From positions 1 through 64,000 of the forward strand of contig JAKISF010000008.1 of the NCBI GenBank assembly GCA_021648725.1: a stretch of 64,000 nucleotides of DNA. The letters are read 5' to 3'. The notes beneath the pieces are model-generated. The model had not been told where the DNA came from. It saw only the letters and a list, made by a program, of their open reading frames with translations, and ran no database searches. The DNA is from Bacteroidales bacterium. Its GTDB lineage: Bacteria; Bacteroidota; Bacteroidia; Bacteroidales; JAADGE01. A program made the translations under genes and the position numbers. This document shows, piece by piece, positions 51,311 through 59,756 of the stretch; the stretch's first letter is position 1, and each line of letters starts with the position of its first letter.

Positions 51311-52479
51311 TTGTTTGATTTTTTATATATTATTTTTGCTTTAATCATTACGTTAAATCGTTGCTTATTAAGTTGAAACCATTGATGCGACAATGATTTG
51401 TGCCAAGTATTATTTTTGCCTTTTTTGTTATAGCAAAGTCTTTGTCCGTATGATAAATCATTCGGATTTTCGAGAGAGCCGTCTTCTGATAAGTTATCAA
51501 AACCTTGGTCGCCGAAATAAAAATTAAAGTCATTAGGGAAAATGCCTCCCATTGAAATAAATAAACCGCTTTCGGGAAAAGTTACATTATATGAAGATAA
51601 ATTAACTTCAAACCATGATTTTTTTGTTGCCGGCTTTACAACTAAAATATCTTTCAGAAGATCTTCTCCGGGTTTTCCGTGAGAGTCAGGTTGATAAATT
51701 CTTATTCTGAAAGGAGCGTCAATATTTCCTTTTGAAGATAGTTTAAAATATATTTTATAAAATTTCCCTTCTTTCTTTTTTTTGTTTTTTATGAATAATG
51801 CAACTTCTTGCCCGTGAGTATCCATGTATAATGCTCCGAGGGAAGCAAGTCCGGTGTTGCCTGCAATCAAATTATAATAATCTGAACCGTTTACTGAAAC
51901 TTTTGGTATGGGAATAAGGTCTTTTTGCAAGCTTATTTTTATAACATTTTTATTCAAGATTTTTTTTGTTGCAAGTTTTCTTGATTTAAAACCGAGGGAA
52001 GCAAATCTTAATGTATCTATATTGTTTCTGTCAAATTCAAGTTCAAAATTTCCGTTATAATCTGAAATTACGCCTTGTCCGGTTTCTCCGTACATTATTG
52101 TTGCATAAGGAATTGCCTCATTTGTTTCGATATCGACAATTTTGCCTTTTATAATTTTTTTATGGGGTGCTTTTTCGCTTTCAACAAGAATAATTTGGTC
52201 TGAAAAAGCTAAATACCTAATGGTTGTATTATCAAACATTTTTGAAAGTATAAATTTCAATTTTCCTTCTTTAAAATATATTGACTTTTTTATGTTCATA
52301 TCTTGAAGTTGCCCGTATGAAAATCTGATGTTTTCATTTTTGCTTATTTGTTGTATTATTTCTGATATTTTCATTTCGGTGCAATGCAGACTAATCCTTT
52401 TTTCCAAAACTTCTGTTTGGGAACTTGCTGTGTTATACGCAATTAAGATTATTGTTAATGCAGCAAAAAGTTTTTTCAC
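51307..52479 (-). CDS. STN plus carboxypeptidase-regulatory-like domain protein without TonB barrel
   Basis: A 390-residue protein with a signal peptide (1-20), an STN domain (about 27-100: LHCTEMKISEIIQQISKNE, the domain that in TonB-dependent transducers contacts the FecR anti-sigma factor), and a carboxypeptidase-regulatory-like beta domain (about 107-190: GKIVDIETNEAIPYATIMYGE). An unassigned C-terminal beta domain (about 210-385) stands in place of a plug and 22-strand barrel. It lies in the operon of the ECF sigma/FecR pair and could be a soluble signal receiver. That is inference. Confidence 0.8.
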   Translation of the reverse strand: MKKLFAALTIILIAYNTASSQTEVLEKRISLHCTEMKISEIIQQISKNENIRFSYGQLQDMNIKKSIYFKEGKLKFILSKMFDNTTIRYLAFSDQIILVESEKAPHKKIIKGKIVDIETNEAIPYATIMYGETGQGVISDYNGNFELEFDRNNIDTLRFASLGFKSRKLATKKILNKNVIKISLQKDLIPIPKVSVNGSDYYNLIAGNTGLASLGALYMDTHGQEVALFIKNKKKKEGKFYKIYFKLSSKGNIDAPFRIRIYQPDSHGKPGEDLLKDILVVKPATKKSWFEVNLSSYNVTFPESGLFISMGGIFPNDFNFYFGDQGFDNLSEDGSLENPNDLSYGQRLCYNKKGKNNTWHKSLSHQWFQLNKQRFNVMIKAKIIYKKSNK

Positions 52480-52501
52480 TAAATATTTATTGTTATTTTT
52501 T

Positions 52502-53476
52502 TTATTTAATAATTCTTTCTCCTATTTTTCCTCCGCCCCATTCAATTAATGTAAATCCTTTTCTTTCAAAAGACGGCAATTTTTGTTCGGGTAATTTTAA
52601 AATACCGATTAAATTGTTGTATCCTTTAAATTCCATAAAAATTCTGATTGTCGTATTTGGTTTGGGGGTAACATTCAAAAATGCGGAATTATCAATATTG
52701 TCACTTATCCAAAAATGAATAAAGTTATAATTGCTTTTATTGAGCTCCGGCAACCAATAAACTATAAAATCATTAATCTCTGTATTGTTTAAACCAATTT
52801 GTGAAAGTTTTTCTTGCAGAAAACTAACCACATTATCTTTTTTTATATAAAACCCGGATTTATAATCAAAATGTTCTTTCGGAAAAGAATAAATACCGTC
52901 CCAAAATAAATAATTATATGTTCTGTTGTCTTTAAGATTTAATAATGTTCCGTCTGGCTTTGCAATAACTGTCCAGTTTTTATCATACTTAGGATAGGTG
53001 TTAAGTATTTTTCCTTTAAAATTAAGTTCGATTGTTACTTTTATTTTTGTTTCGGGATACAGATAGATTGCAGGTTTAGCTGTTATAACAGGAATGTCTT
53101 CTAAAACAATTGTAAGATATTCGTCTGTTATTGTATCTATTTTAACTATACAATTTTTAAATCTACTATTGCTGATAAACTCTAAATAATTAAAAAGTTT
53201 TAATTTTTTTTGAGAAATCCCAAATTCAAAAGTGCTGCTTCTTGTTGCTTGATATACTTTCTTTTTCTTTTTTCTTTTTAAATCCTTTAAAAGATAAACT
53301 TTAAACTTATTAATTTTAACTTTCTCTTCTAAATAAAAAACAGAATCATTATTTGAATTTGCTGACAATGTTCTGTTCTTTTCCCAAACGATACCTTGTA
53401 TTCTTTTTTCTTGACCAAAGCTTTTCTTAAAAACAAAAAGAGATAATATCAGCATATATAAAAATATAGTTCTCAT
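52502..53476 (-). CDS. Hypothetical secreted protein with KPxIYLYP domain
   Basis: A 324-residue protein with a signal peptide (about 1-21). The N-terminal 110 residues are beta-rich and Lys-rich, unlike named families. From KPAIYLYPETKIKV the protein enters a conserved but unnamed module (NTYPKYDKNWTVIAKPDG, YNYLFWDG) that I recall as a widespread hypothetical domain in bacterial and archaeal secreted proteins. It ends with a probable GG-containing loop (EWGGGKIG). It lies between the FecR and STN genes, so it is under the same ECF sigma control. Confidence 0.55.
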   Translation of the reverse strand: MRTIFLYMLILSLFVFKKSFGQEKRIQGIVWEKNRTLSANSNNDSVFYLEEKVKINKFKVYLLKDLKRKKKKKVYQATRSSTFEFGISQKKLKLFNYLEFISNSRFKNCIVKIDTITDEYLTIVLEDIPVITAKPAIYLYPETKIKVTIELNFKGKILNTYPKYDKNWTVIAKPDGTLLNLKDNRTYNYLFWDGIYSFPKEHFDYKSGFYIKKDNVVSFLQEKLSQIGLNNTEINDFIVYWLPELNKSNYNFIHFWISDNIDNSAFLNVTPKPNTTIRIFMEFKGYNNLIGILKLPEQKLPSFERKGFTLIEWGGGKIGERIIK

Positions 53477-53486
53477 TTTTTTTCTT

Positions 53487-54515
53487 TTATTTTCTTAAAA
53501 TAACTTCCCCCTCAATACTATCAATTTCAATCCCTAATGAAAGTTCTAATGAGTTTAAAACATCTTGCAGTTTTGCATGATTAAACGGTAAAGTTGTGTG
53601 AAATATTGAATCTTTAACGGAATCATCTGCTTTTACATCTAAATTATAATAATCAGAAAGAATGTTTGCAATTTCTTCCAAACTCATATTATTTAAATCA
53701 AGTTCCTTTGTTCTCCATGATAAGAAATTTGCATTTTTCACTGTTTCTTTTTTCAATATCCGTTCTTTTTTATTTAAAGTAATCTTTTCATTAATTTTCA
53801 TAATGTCAGACGCATTACTTTTAGTGTCCGTAAATTTTACTTTTCCTTTGTTTAATACTATTTCTATATCTTGCTCATTTTCAAATGCTTTCAGGTTGAA
53901 TTCCGTTCCGAGAACTTCGGTTGTTGTGTGTTCTGTTTTAACAATAAAAGGTTTTTTCGGATTACGGCTGACAATAAAATATGCTTCACCGGTCATTTTT
54001 ACAATGCGTTTTTTCTTATCAAATACTTCGGGAAATTCTATTTTGCTGTTTTTGTTAAGCCAAACGATACTTCCGTCTGAAAGTTTGTATTCTTTAATTT
54101 TATCTCCGGATTTTACGGTTACAAATTGAGTGTTTTTATTGAAAATATCATTTTTAAACAGCAATGAAATACCGAGAATAATAATTATTGATGCGGCAAT
54201 TCTTAACCAAGTTTTTTTGTTGTTTAAGGGAATTGTTTTATTATCATTATTAATTTTATTTTTAACGGAAAGCAAAGCGGATTCAGTTTTTGCTTCAAAC
54301 TTATTTTCGTTTGTTTGCTTGCTCCAAATTATTTTATATTCATTGAATATTTCTTTGTTCTCAGTGTTCTTTGAAATAAAATTATCTAATGTTTTTTGCT
54401 CTTTTTCGGAAATTTCTCCCGAAAAGAATTTTGCGAATAACGTGTAAGGTATATTGTTTTTTGTTTTCATTTTTATATTTTTTAACCATTCAGGAATAAG
54501 AAAAAAATTATTCAT
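53487..54515 (-). CDS. FecR family anti-sigma factor
   Basis: A 342-residue protein. The cytoplasmic N-terminal part (about 1-100) is followed by one membrane helix (about 103-120), the FecR domain (about 125-235: VKSGDKIKEYKLSDGSIVWLNKNS, then VLGTEFNLKAF) and a C-terminal DUF4974/STN-like domain (about 270-340). It binds and controls the sigma factor encoded just upstream in response to a periplasmic signal. The ATG at 54515 overlaps the sigma gene by eight bases, but a later ATG at 54470 (KTKNNIPYTLF) is equally likely and would look more like a usual N-terminus. Confidence 0.92.
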   Translation of the reverse strand: MNNFFLIPEWLKNIKMKTKNNIPYTLFAKFFSGEISEKEQKTLDNFISKNTENKEIFNEYKIIWSKQTNENKFEAKTESALLSVKNKINNDNKTIPLNNKKTWLRIAASIIIILGISLLFKNDIFNKNTQFVTVKSGDKIKEYKLSDGSIVWLNKNSKIEFPEVFDKKKRIVKMTGEAYFIVSRNPKKPFIVKTEHTTTEVLGTEFNLKAFENEQDIEIVLNKGKVKFTDTKSNASDIMKINEKITLNKKERILKKETVKNANFLSWRTKELDLNNMSLEEIANILSDYYNLDVKADDSVKDSIFHTTLPFNHAKLQDVLNSLELSLGIEIDSIEGEVILRK

Positions 54516-55050
54516 AAATTAGACTTTTGTACGGCATTAAAACCTCTCGTAATTTTTTAAAAGCAATTCCCATGTTGTTTTCAACTGTTTTAGCCGTAAT
54601 TTGTAAATATTCTGCAATTTCATTATATGTTAATCCTTCATTTTTGCTTAATATAAACACTTGTTTTGTTCTTTCGGGAAGTTTTTCAACAGCCTCATTA
54701 TAAATCTTATTTATGTCTTTATTAATTTCTTCTTTTTTTTCGGTGTTATCAACTTCATATTTTTCTTCATAAATATTTCTTGTTTTTTCCTTTTTAATGA
54801 AATTAAGAGCCGTGTTTCTTACGGAGGTATATAAATATGATTTTACGGAACTTTTTATTTTCAGTTTTTTTCTTTGTTGCCAAAGTTTTACAAAAAATGT
54901 TTGAACAATTTCATCGGCATTATTTTCATTTTTTGTGAACATAAGAGCAAAATTTGCCAACTGTGCATAGTATTTCCGAAACAATGTGTCGAATGCTTGT
55001 TCGTCTCCTTTTTTTATTTTAATGAATATTTCTTTGTCTGTTAATTTCAA
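54508..55050 (-). CDS. ECF RNA polymerase sigma factor (FecI-like)
   Basis: A 180-residue sigma-70-family ECF factor. Region 2 (about 10-80: FDTLFRKYYAQLANFALMF, EIVQTFFVKLWQQR) and region 4 (about 115-175: PERTKQVFILSKNEGLTYNEIAEYL, TAKTVENNMGIAFKKLR) are both complete. First gene of an operon with FecR next, which fits the Bacteroidota FecI/FecR signalling class. No TonB-dependent receptor gene accompanies it. I saw no housekeeping -7 box in the 87-base leader, so it may be transcribed from its own type of promoter. Confidence 0.93.
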   Translation of the reverse strand: MKLTDKEIFIKIKKGDEQAFDTLFRKYYAQLANFALMFTKNENNADEIVQTFFVKLWQQRKKLKIKSSVKSYLYTSVRNTALNFIKKEKTRNIYEEKYEVDNTEKKEEINKDINKIYNEAVEKLPERTKQVFILSKNEGLTYNEIAEYLQITAKTVENNMGIAFKKLREVLMPYKSLIYE

Positions 55051-55132
55051 TATTTCTTTTTAAGATAAGACAACTTTTGATTTTTATACCCCTAAATGTA
55101 AGAATGATATTTTAACAGAGCAATAAAAATTA

Positions 55133-55140
55133 TATTTTTG
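55133..55140 (+). promoter_or_regulatory. Promoter -7 box TATTTTTG
   Basis: TAnnTTTG match, 15 bases before the symporter ATG at 55156. It covers the TTG at 55138 that would otherwise be a possible start. Confidence 0.5.
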
Positions 55141-55155
55141 TGCAAAATAAATTTT

Positions 55156-56601
55156 ATGTCTCCAGTCTTAGTTTTTACGGTTATTGCTTTATACTTCGGT
55201 TTATTGATATTAATTTCTTATTTCACGGGAAAGAAAAGCAATACGGCAACTTTTTTTACGGGCAATAAACAATCACCTTGGTTTTTGGTTGCATTCGGAA
55301 TGATTGGTGCATCTTTATCGGGAGTAACTTTTATTTCTGTTCCCGGCTGGGTTGCCGATACTAAATTTTACTACTTCCAAATGGTATTGGGTTATTTGGT
55401 TGGCTATTTTATTATTGCAACTGTCTTAATGCCTTTGTATTACAAGTTGAACCTAATAACGATTTATACATATTTAGAAAAACGTTTCGGCTACAGAACA
55501 TATAAAACAGGTTCGGCATTTTTTCTTTTATCAAGGGTAATAGGAGCATCTTTCAGGTTGTTTTTAGTTGCCGGTGTTTTACAGATAGGTTTCTTTAATG
55601 CTTTTGAAATTCCGTTTTGGGTAACAGTTTTTGTAACAATTGCATTGATTTGGGTTTATACGTTTCGTGCAGGCATTAAAACAATAGTTTGGACAGATAC
55701 TTTGCAAACTATTTTTATGCTGACGGCTGTTTTTGTAACTATTTTTATTATTGGAAAAGAATTGAATTTAAACACTGAAGGAATTGTAGAAACAATAAGA
55801 GCAAGTGATTATTCAACGGTTTTTAATTGGGATTGGCAATCAAAAAGCAATTTTTTTAAACAATTTATTGCAGGTACATTTATTGCAATTGTAATGACCG
55901 GACTTGACCAAGATATGATGCAAAAAAATCTTACGTGCAGAAATATAAAAGATGCAAAGAAAAATATGCTTTGGTTTAGTATTGTTTTGGTTCCGGTTAA
56001 TTTGGTCTTTCTTTCCTTGGGTGTACTATTGTATGTTTATGCTTCACAATCAGGTATTACTCTTCCGGTAAAGTCAGATGATTTATATCCGTTTTTAGCA
56101 TTAAATCATTTTTCGGTTTTTGCAGGAATTGTTTTTCTTTTAGGAATTACAGCTGCCGCTTTTTCAAGTGCAGATTCAGCACTTACGGCTTTAACAACTT
56201 CTTTCAGTATTGATTTTTTAAAACTTAATGTAAGAGAAGATAATAAAATGATTAATAAAACGAAACGATTTGTACATATCGGGTTTTCGGCTTTGCTTTT
56301 TTTGGTAATTCTTATTTTTAATGAGGTAAATGATGAAAGTGTTGTTTCTGCTGTTTTTAAAGTTGCGGGATATACCTACGGACCTATTTTGGGGCTTTTT
56401 GCTTTCGGCTTAATATTAAAAAGAAGGGTTAAAGATAAAGCTGTTCCTTTTATTGCCGTTATTTCTCCGGTATTAATTTTTATTCTTAACCGATATTCAG
56501 AAACATTATTATTCGGCTATAAGTTTGGTTTTGAATTGTTAATAGTTAACGGTGCATTAACTTTTTTCGGTTTATTAATGTTTTCAAAAAAGCATGTATA
56601 A
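55156..56601 (+). CDS. Sodium:solute symporter (SSS family)
   Basis: A 481-residue membrane protein with 13 helices of the SSS/LeuT-fold type. GMIGASLSGVTFISVPGW, PLYYKLNLITIYTYLEKRFG and TAAAFSSADSALTALTTSFS (the sodium-binding region) are family signatures. It imports a sugar, organic acid, sialic acid or amino acid with Na+; the substrate cannot be told. I chose ATG 55156 because the in-frame TTG at 55138 lies in a promoter box. Divergent from the ECF sigma operon. Confidence 0.92.
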   Translation: MSPVLVFTVIALYFGLLILISYFTGKKSNTATFFTGNKQSPWFLVAFGMIGASLSGVTFISVPGWVADTKFYYFQMVLGYLVGYFIIATVLMPLYYKLNLITIYTYLEKRFGYRTYKTGSAFFLLSRVIGASFRLFLVAGVLQIGFFNAFEIPFWVTVFVTIALIWVYTFRAGIKTIVWTDTLQTIFMLTAVFVTIFIIGKELNLNTEGIVETIRASDYSTVFNWDWQSKSNFFKQFIAGTFIAIVMTGLDQDMMQKNLTCRNIKDAKKNMLWFSIVLVPVNLVFLSLGVLLYVYASQSGITLPVKSDDLYPFLALNHFSVFAGIVFLLGITAAAFSSADSALTALTTSFSIDFLKLNVREDNKMINKTKRFVHIGFSALLFLVILIFNEVNDESVVSAVFKVAGYTYGPILGLFAFGLILKRRVKDKAVPFIAVISPVLIFILNRYSETLLFGYKFGFELLIVNGALTFFGLLMFSKKHV

Positions 56602-56626
56602 TTATTTTTTATTTCAATTATTTTTT

Positions 56627-56634
56627 TACTTTTG
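56627..56634 (+). promoter_or_regulatory. Promoter -7 box TACTTTTG for tRNA-Pro
   Basis: Exact TAnnTTTG match followed by CATCCGC, 47 bases upstream of the tRNA. The same 15 bases occur before tRNA-Glu. Confidence 0.6.
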
Positions 56635-56681
56635 CATCCGCAATTGAAAACAGGGATGTTTAAAATAGCCAAAGAAAATTT

Positions 56682-56756
56682 CGGGGCGTAGCGCAGCCCG
56701 GTTAGCGCATCTGCTTTGGGAGCAGAGGGTCGCAGGTTCGAATCCTGCCGCCCCGA
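56682..56756 (+). tRNA. tRNA-Pro (anticodon TGG)
   Basis: Cloverleaf: acceptor CGGGGCG/CGCCCCG, D arm GCGC/GCGC, anticodon stem TCTGC/GCAGA with loop TTTGGGA (anticodon TGG at 56717-56719), T arm GCAGG-TTCGAAT-CCTGC, discriminator A. The 3' CCA is not encoded. Confidence 0.95.
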
Positions 56757-56851
56757 CACAGAGAAATTAGAAACTTTCATTGATTTGAGAGTTTCTTTTT
56801 TTATTTATTAAAATTATCAAAAAAAAAACATTTATTTTTTAATAAAATATT

Positions 56852-56881
56852 TTGCATATAAAATTATTAATTTTACTTTTG
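56852..56881 (+). promoter_or_regulatory. Promoter for tRNA-Glu and rpsT (TTG-N19-TACTTTTG)
   Basis: TTG at 56852-56854 and TACTTTTG at 56874-56881, with the full 19-base spacing of the Bacteroidota sigma consensus. This is the best-formed promoter in the window. Confidence 0.7.
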
Positions 56882-56901
56882 CATCCGCTAATAAACAAAA
56901 C

Positions 56902-56973
56902 GGTCCGTTCGTCTAGGGGTCAGGACGCCGGGTTTTCATCCCGGTAACAGGGGTTCAAATCCCCTACGGACTG
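56902..56973 (+). tRNA. tRNA-Glu (anticodon TTC)
   Basis: Cloverleaf: acceptor GGTCCGT/ACGGACT (G-U first pair), D arm TCTAGGGGTCAGGA, anticodon stem CCGGG/CCCGG with loop TTTTCAT (anticodon TTC), T arm AGGGG-TTCAAAT-CCCCT, discriminator G. CCA not fully encoded. Confidence 0.94.
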
Positions 56974-56996
56974 CATTTTTTACATAAAACAATATA

Positions 56997-57248
56997 ATGG
57001 CAAATCATCAATCAGCAAAAAAAAGAATCAGACAAAACGAAAAAAGAAGACTGCATAACAGATACTTCTCTGTTTCAACCAGAAACGCAATCAGAAAATT
57101 GAGACTAAAAACTGATAAAAAAGAAGCAGAAGAAATGCTGCCTGAAGTTTCAAGTATGATAGATAAATTGTCTAAAAGAAATATTATTCATAATAACAAG
57201 GCGGCTAATTTAAAATCGAAGTTAGCTAAGTTTACAGCATCTTTATAA
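56997..57248 (+). CDS. rpsT: 30S ribosomal protein S20
   Basis: An 83-residue basic protein matching S20 from the [18 protein letters not shown] start to the [14 protein letters not shown] helix. It binds 16S rRNA early in small-subunit assembly. It lies 23 bases after tRNA-Glu with no separate promoter seen, so the two are probably co-transcribed and processed. A terminator follows 21 bases after the stop. Confidence 0.97.
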   Translation: MANHQSAKKRIRQNEKRRLHNRYFSVSTRNAIRKLRLKTDKKEAEEMLPEVSSMIDKLSKRNIIHNNKAANLKSKLAKFTASL

Positions 57249-57269
57249 TATAGTTGCAATAAGAATATT

Positions 57270-57299
57270 AAGGTCTTTCTGTTAAGGAAGACCTTTTTT
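57270..57299 (+). terminator. Intrinsic terminator of rpsT
   Basis: Stem AAGGTCTTTC / GGAAGACCTT (nine of ten pairs) with a short TGTTAA loop and a T run. Confidence 0.8.
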
Positions 57300-57314
57300 A
57301 TTTATATTATTTAT

Positions 57315-57322
57315 TACTTTTG
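57315..57322 (+). promoter_or_regulatory. Promoter -7 box TACTTTTG
   Basis: Exact TAnnTTTG match, 13 bases before the DnaJ-like ATG at 57336, so the leader would be very short. Confidence 0.5.
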
Positions 57323-57335
57323 GGTATTGTAAAAA

Positions 57336-58193
57336 ATGATTGTGGATTTTAAAAATTATTATAAGGTATTAGGTGTTAAAAATAATGCGGAAGAAGATGA
57401 GATAAAAAAAGCTTATCGGAAACTTGCAAAACTGTGGCATCCGGATAAAAACCCCGAGAATAAAAAAGCAGAAGATAGGTTTAAGCAAATTTCAGAAGCT
57501 TATGATGTTTTATCGGATGCTGTAAAAAGAAAAAAGTTTGATGATTTTATTAATGTTCGCAACACAAACTATTCATACAGAACAGCAAGTGATTTTACAC
57601 AAAAAGAATATGAAACCGAATTTTCAGATTTTTTCAAACAATTTTTCAAAAAAAAAAAACAAAGAAAGTATTCGTATTTTAAAGGAGATGATTTGCGCGG
57701 TAAAATTACCATTACTCTTGATGAAGTGTATAACGGATCAACGAGGATAATTAATAATGTTGAAGGTAAAATAAGAATAAAAATAAAGCCCGGAATTGAA
57801 AATGATAAAATTTTAAAAGTTTCCCAAAAAGGGAAAAAAAGTAAATACGGCGGAGAAAATGGTGATTTATATATCAGAATAGCAATTAAAAAGAATAGCA
57901 ATTACACCCAAAAAGGCATTAACCTTATAAAACATATTAAAATTGATGTTTATACTGCAATATTGGGAGGTGAAATAACAGTTTCGACTTTTAAAGGGAA
58001 TTTAAAAATTAAGATTCCGGAAAACCATGATTACAGCAAAAAATTAAGGATAAAAGATTACGGAATGCCGGTTTATGATAAACCGGGTCAGTTCGGAGAT
58101 TTATATTTAGATGTTCAATATCAATTACCGGAAAATATTACAACGGAAGAAAAAAATCTTTTATTGAAGTTGAAACAAATCAAAAACAAATAG
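57336..58193 (+). CDS. DnaJ-family co-chaperone (CbpA type)
   Basis: A 285-residue protein. J domain 6-72 with the HPD motif at 35-37 (LWHPDKNP), a charged linker, then the DnaJ C-terminal substrate-binding domains (about 115-280: [40 protein letters not shown]). The Cys-rich zinc-finger domain of true DnaJ is absent, as in CbpA. It should stimulate DnaK ATPase activity and deliver misfolded protein. Single gene with its own promoter box. Confidence 0.93.
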   Translation: MIVDFKNYYKVLGVKNNAEEDEIKKAYRKLAKLWHPDKNPENKKAEDRFKQISEAYDVLSDAVKRKKFDDFINVRNTNYSYRTASDFTQKEYETEFSDFFKQFFKKKKQRKYSYFKGDDLRGKITITLDEVYNGSTRIINNVEGKIRIKIKPGIENDKILKVSQKGKKSKYGGENGDLYIRIAIKKNSNYTQKGINLIKHIKIDVYTAILGGEITVSTFKGNLKIKIPENHDYSKKLRIKDYGMPVYDKPGQFGDLYLDVQYQLPENITTEEKNLLLKLKQIKNK

Positions 58194-58240
58194 CTCTTTA
58201 TAAAGTCAAATAATGCTTGAATTGTTATCATAGAATAAAT

Positions 58241-59395
58241 CTATTCAATCACAAAATTAACCGGTAAAATAAATGATGACATAGTTCCTTTGCCTTTTTC
58301 ATTTAATGCAGGTTTCCATTTGGGCATACTTTTTACTAATTTTATTGCGGCATCATCCAGCTCATAATCAATGCTTTTATATAACCTGATATTTCCGATA
58401 CTTCCGGAATGGTCAATTGCAAAACCGACAATAACTAAACCTTGTTTTCCTGCTTTTTTAGGATATTTTAGATTTGCTTGAATGTAATCTTTCAAGGCCT
58501 CAATTCCGCCGGGAAAATACGATGCGGTTTTATATTTAAACGTCTGTTCAAAATTTTCATATTTCTTAAAACATTTACCGTAATCCGGTATAGGCAACCA
58601 ACGTTCAATATTTCGGGTTTTTTGAGCAAATGTTATATATTCTCTTTTATAAATGTAATTGCGTCCTTCATCTGTTTGATTTATTTCTGAAATTAAATCG
58701 TCTTTATATACAAAACTTTGCTCACTTAAAAACTTTGAAGGCTTATACTTTGTAAAAGAAATATTATTCTTTTTTCCGTCTCCATAATCTATTTTCATTT
58801 CAGAAGATATTTCCTCCTTATTATCAGCCTTAACAGAATAAAATCTTGCGTTAACCAGCTCATTGTTAGGGTTGTATTTAAATTCTCCTCGTGTTATAAG
58901 AGTCCCCGAAGGTCCTGTTATCAAAGTTCTTTCAGCTAAATCCTTCGAATTATAAAAATATATTTGCTTGGAATGTATTGAGCCGAATTCATTTGTTTTA
59001 ACTCTTTCTATCAACTTGTGTGAAAGATCGAAATAATTATCCGTTTGGTATAACAGCCTGTTATTAATAATAAAGTATGTTTTTATATTTTCATTTTTAT
59101 CATTAAAATCATAACGATAAAGATTTACAATTTCTCTGTTCTTATTAAATAATGCTTTTTGAATGATATTTCCGCAAGTATCAACCGTAACTAATTCATA
59201 CATACTTATTGTGTCGGAAATTTTACCGTCTTTTATTTCATAACGCCTGTCAACATAAGCTCTGATATTTTTTTCTTTATAAATTAATCGTTGTTTTTCA
59301 TATTCGTTTCTGTTTAACAAATCTCGGCTAAATTGAGCATTAAGCATTTGAGCATAAAACAGGCACATTACAAAGATTAAAACTACTTTTTTCAT
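58241..59395 (-). CDS. TonB C-terminal domain secreted protein
   Basis: A 384-residue protein with a signal peptide (1-21, ending NAQ). The middle is made of repeated short beta hairpins with the pattern Y-x-N/K-N-x-x-L/I (for example FKYNPNNELVNARFY), like the MORN or 'antitoxin component' repeats of Bacteroidota. The last 90 residues (ASYFPGGIEALKDYIQANLKYP to the end) are a TonB C-terminal domain, which normally contacts TonB boxes of outer-membrane receptors. No membrane anchor besides the signal sequence is seen, so it may not be an energy transducer in the strict sense. Confidence 0.8.
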   Translation of the reverse strand: MKKVVLIFVMCLFYAQMLNAQFSRDLLNRNEYEKQRLIYKEKNIRAYVDRRYEIKDGKISDTISMYELVTVDTCGNIIQKALFNKNREIVNLYRYDFNDKNENIKTYFIINNRLLYQTDNYFDLSHKLIERVKTNEFGSIHSKQIYFYNSKDLAERTLITGPSGTLITRGEFKYNPNNELVNARFYSVKADNKEEISSEMKIDYGDGKKNNISFTKYKPSKFLSEQSFVYKDDLISEINQTDEGRNYIYKREYITFAQKTRNIERWLPIPDYGKCFKKYENFEQTFKYKTASYFPGGIEALKDYIQANLKYPKKAGKQGLVIVGFAIDHSGSIGNIRLYKSIDYELDDAAIKLVKSMPKWKPALNEKGKGTMSSFILPVNFVIE

Positions 59396-59526
59396 ACATT
59401 TTTAATTTACGGTTAATGAAGAACTTGTGCTGTACGGTTATTATTATACATCAGCATATTATAAAACAACAACTTATTTTTGTCATGTTTATCTTCGTTC
59501 AAATATCTTTTAATTTCATTCAATTG

Positions 59527-59560
59527 AAAAAAACTTTGCAGTTTATTTTTGCAAAGCTTT
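59527..59560. terminator. Intrinsic terminator (bidirectional)
   Basis: CTTTGCA (59534-59540) pairs with TGCAAAG (59550-59556), flanked by A and T runs on the two sides. It ends the minus-strand TPR/DUF3137/PLDc_N operon, whose last stop is at 59562. Confidence 0.7.
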
Positions 59561-59561
59561 T

Positions 59562-59753
59562 TTATCTGTAAATTGTTACATCACCTCCTCCAGACTTAGG
59601 CTTTCGCAGGGCAAAATATAAAATGATACCCAGAATAGGCATAAAAAAAACAAAAGCCGCCCACAGCCAATAAAACATTTTTCTTTCTTTTGCGTCTTGA
59701 AATACCAGAAATGCAAATAAAATTTGAGCAATTAATACTATTATTCTTATCAT
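59562..59753 (-). CDS. Small PLDc_N domain membrane protein
   Basis: A 63-residue protein with two membrane helices (about 4-20 and 28-48) and the segment MFYWLWAAFVFFMPILGIILYF typical of the phospholipase-D/nuclease N-terminal domain, found as a separate small protein or in front of cardiolipin synthases. No catalytic part is present. It lies three bases after the DUF3137 gene. Function unknown, perhaps an accessory subunit. Confidence 0.8.
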   Translation of the reverse strand: MIRIIVLIAQILFAFLVFQDAKERKMFYWLWAAFVFFMPILGIILYFALRKPKSGGGDVTIYR

Positions 59754-59756
59754 AAC

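Noticed and set aside
54130-54447. Open frame of about 105 codons on the strand opposite the FecR gene
   Set aside because: Antisense shadow of a well-supported gene, with poly-hydrophobic composition reflecting the complementary codons.
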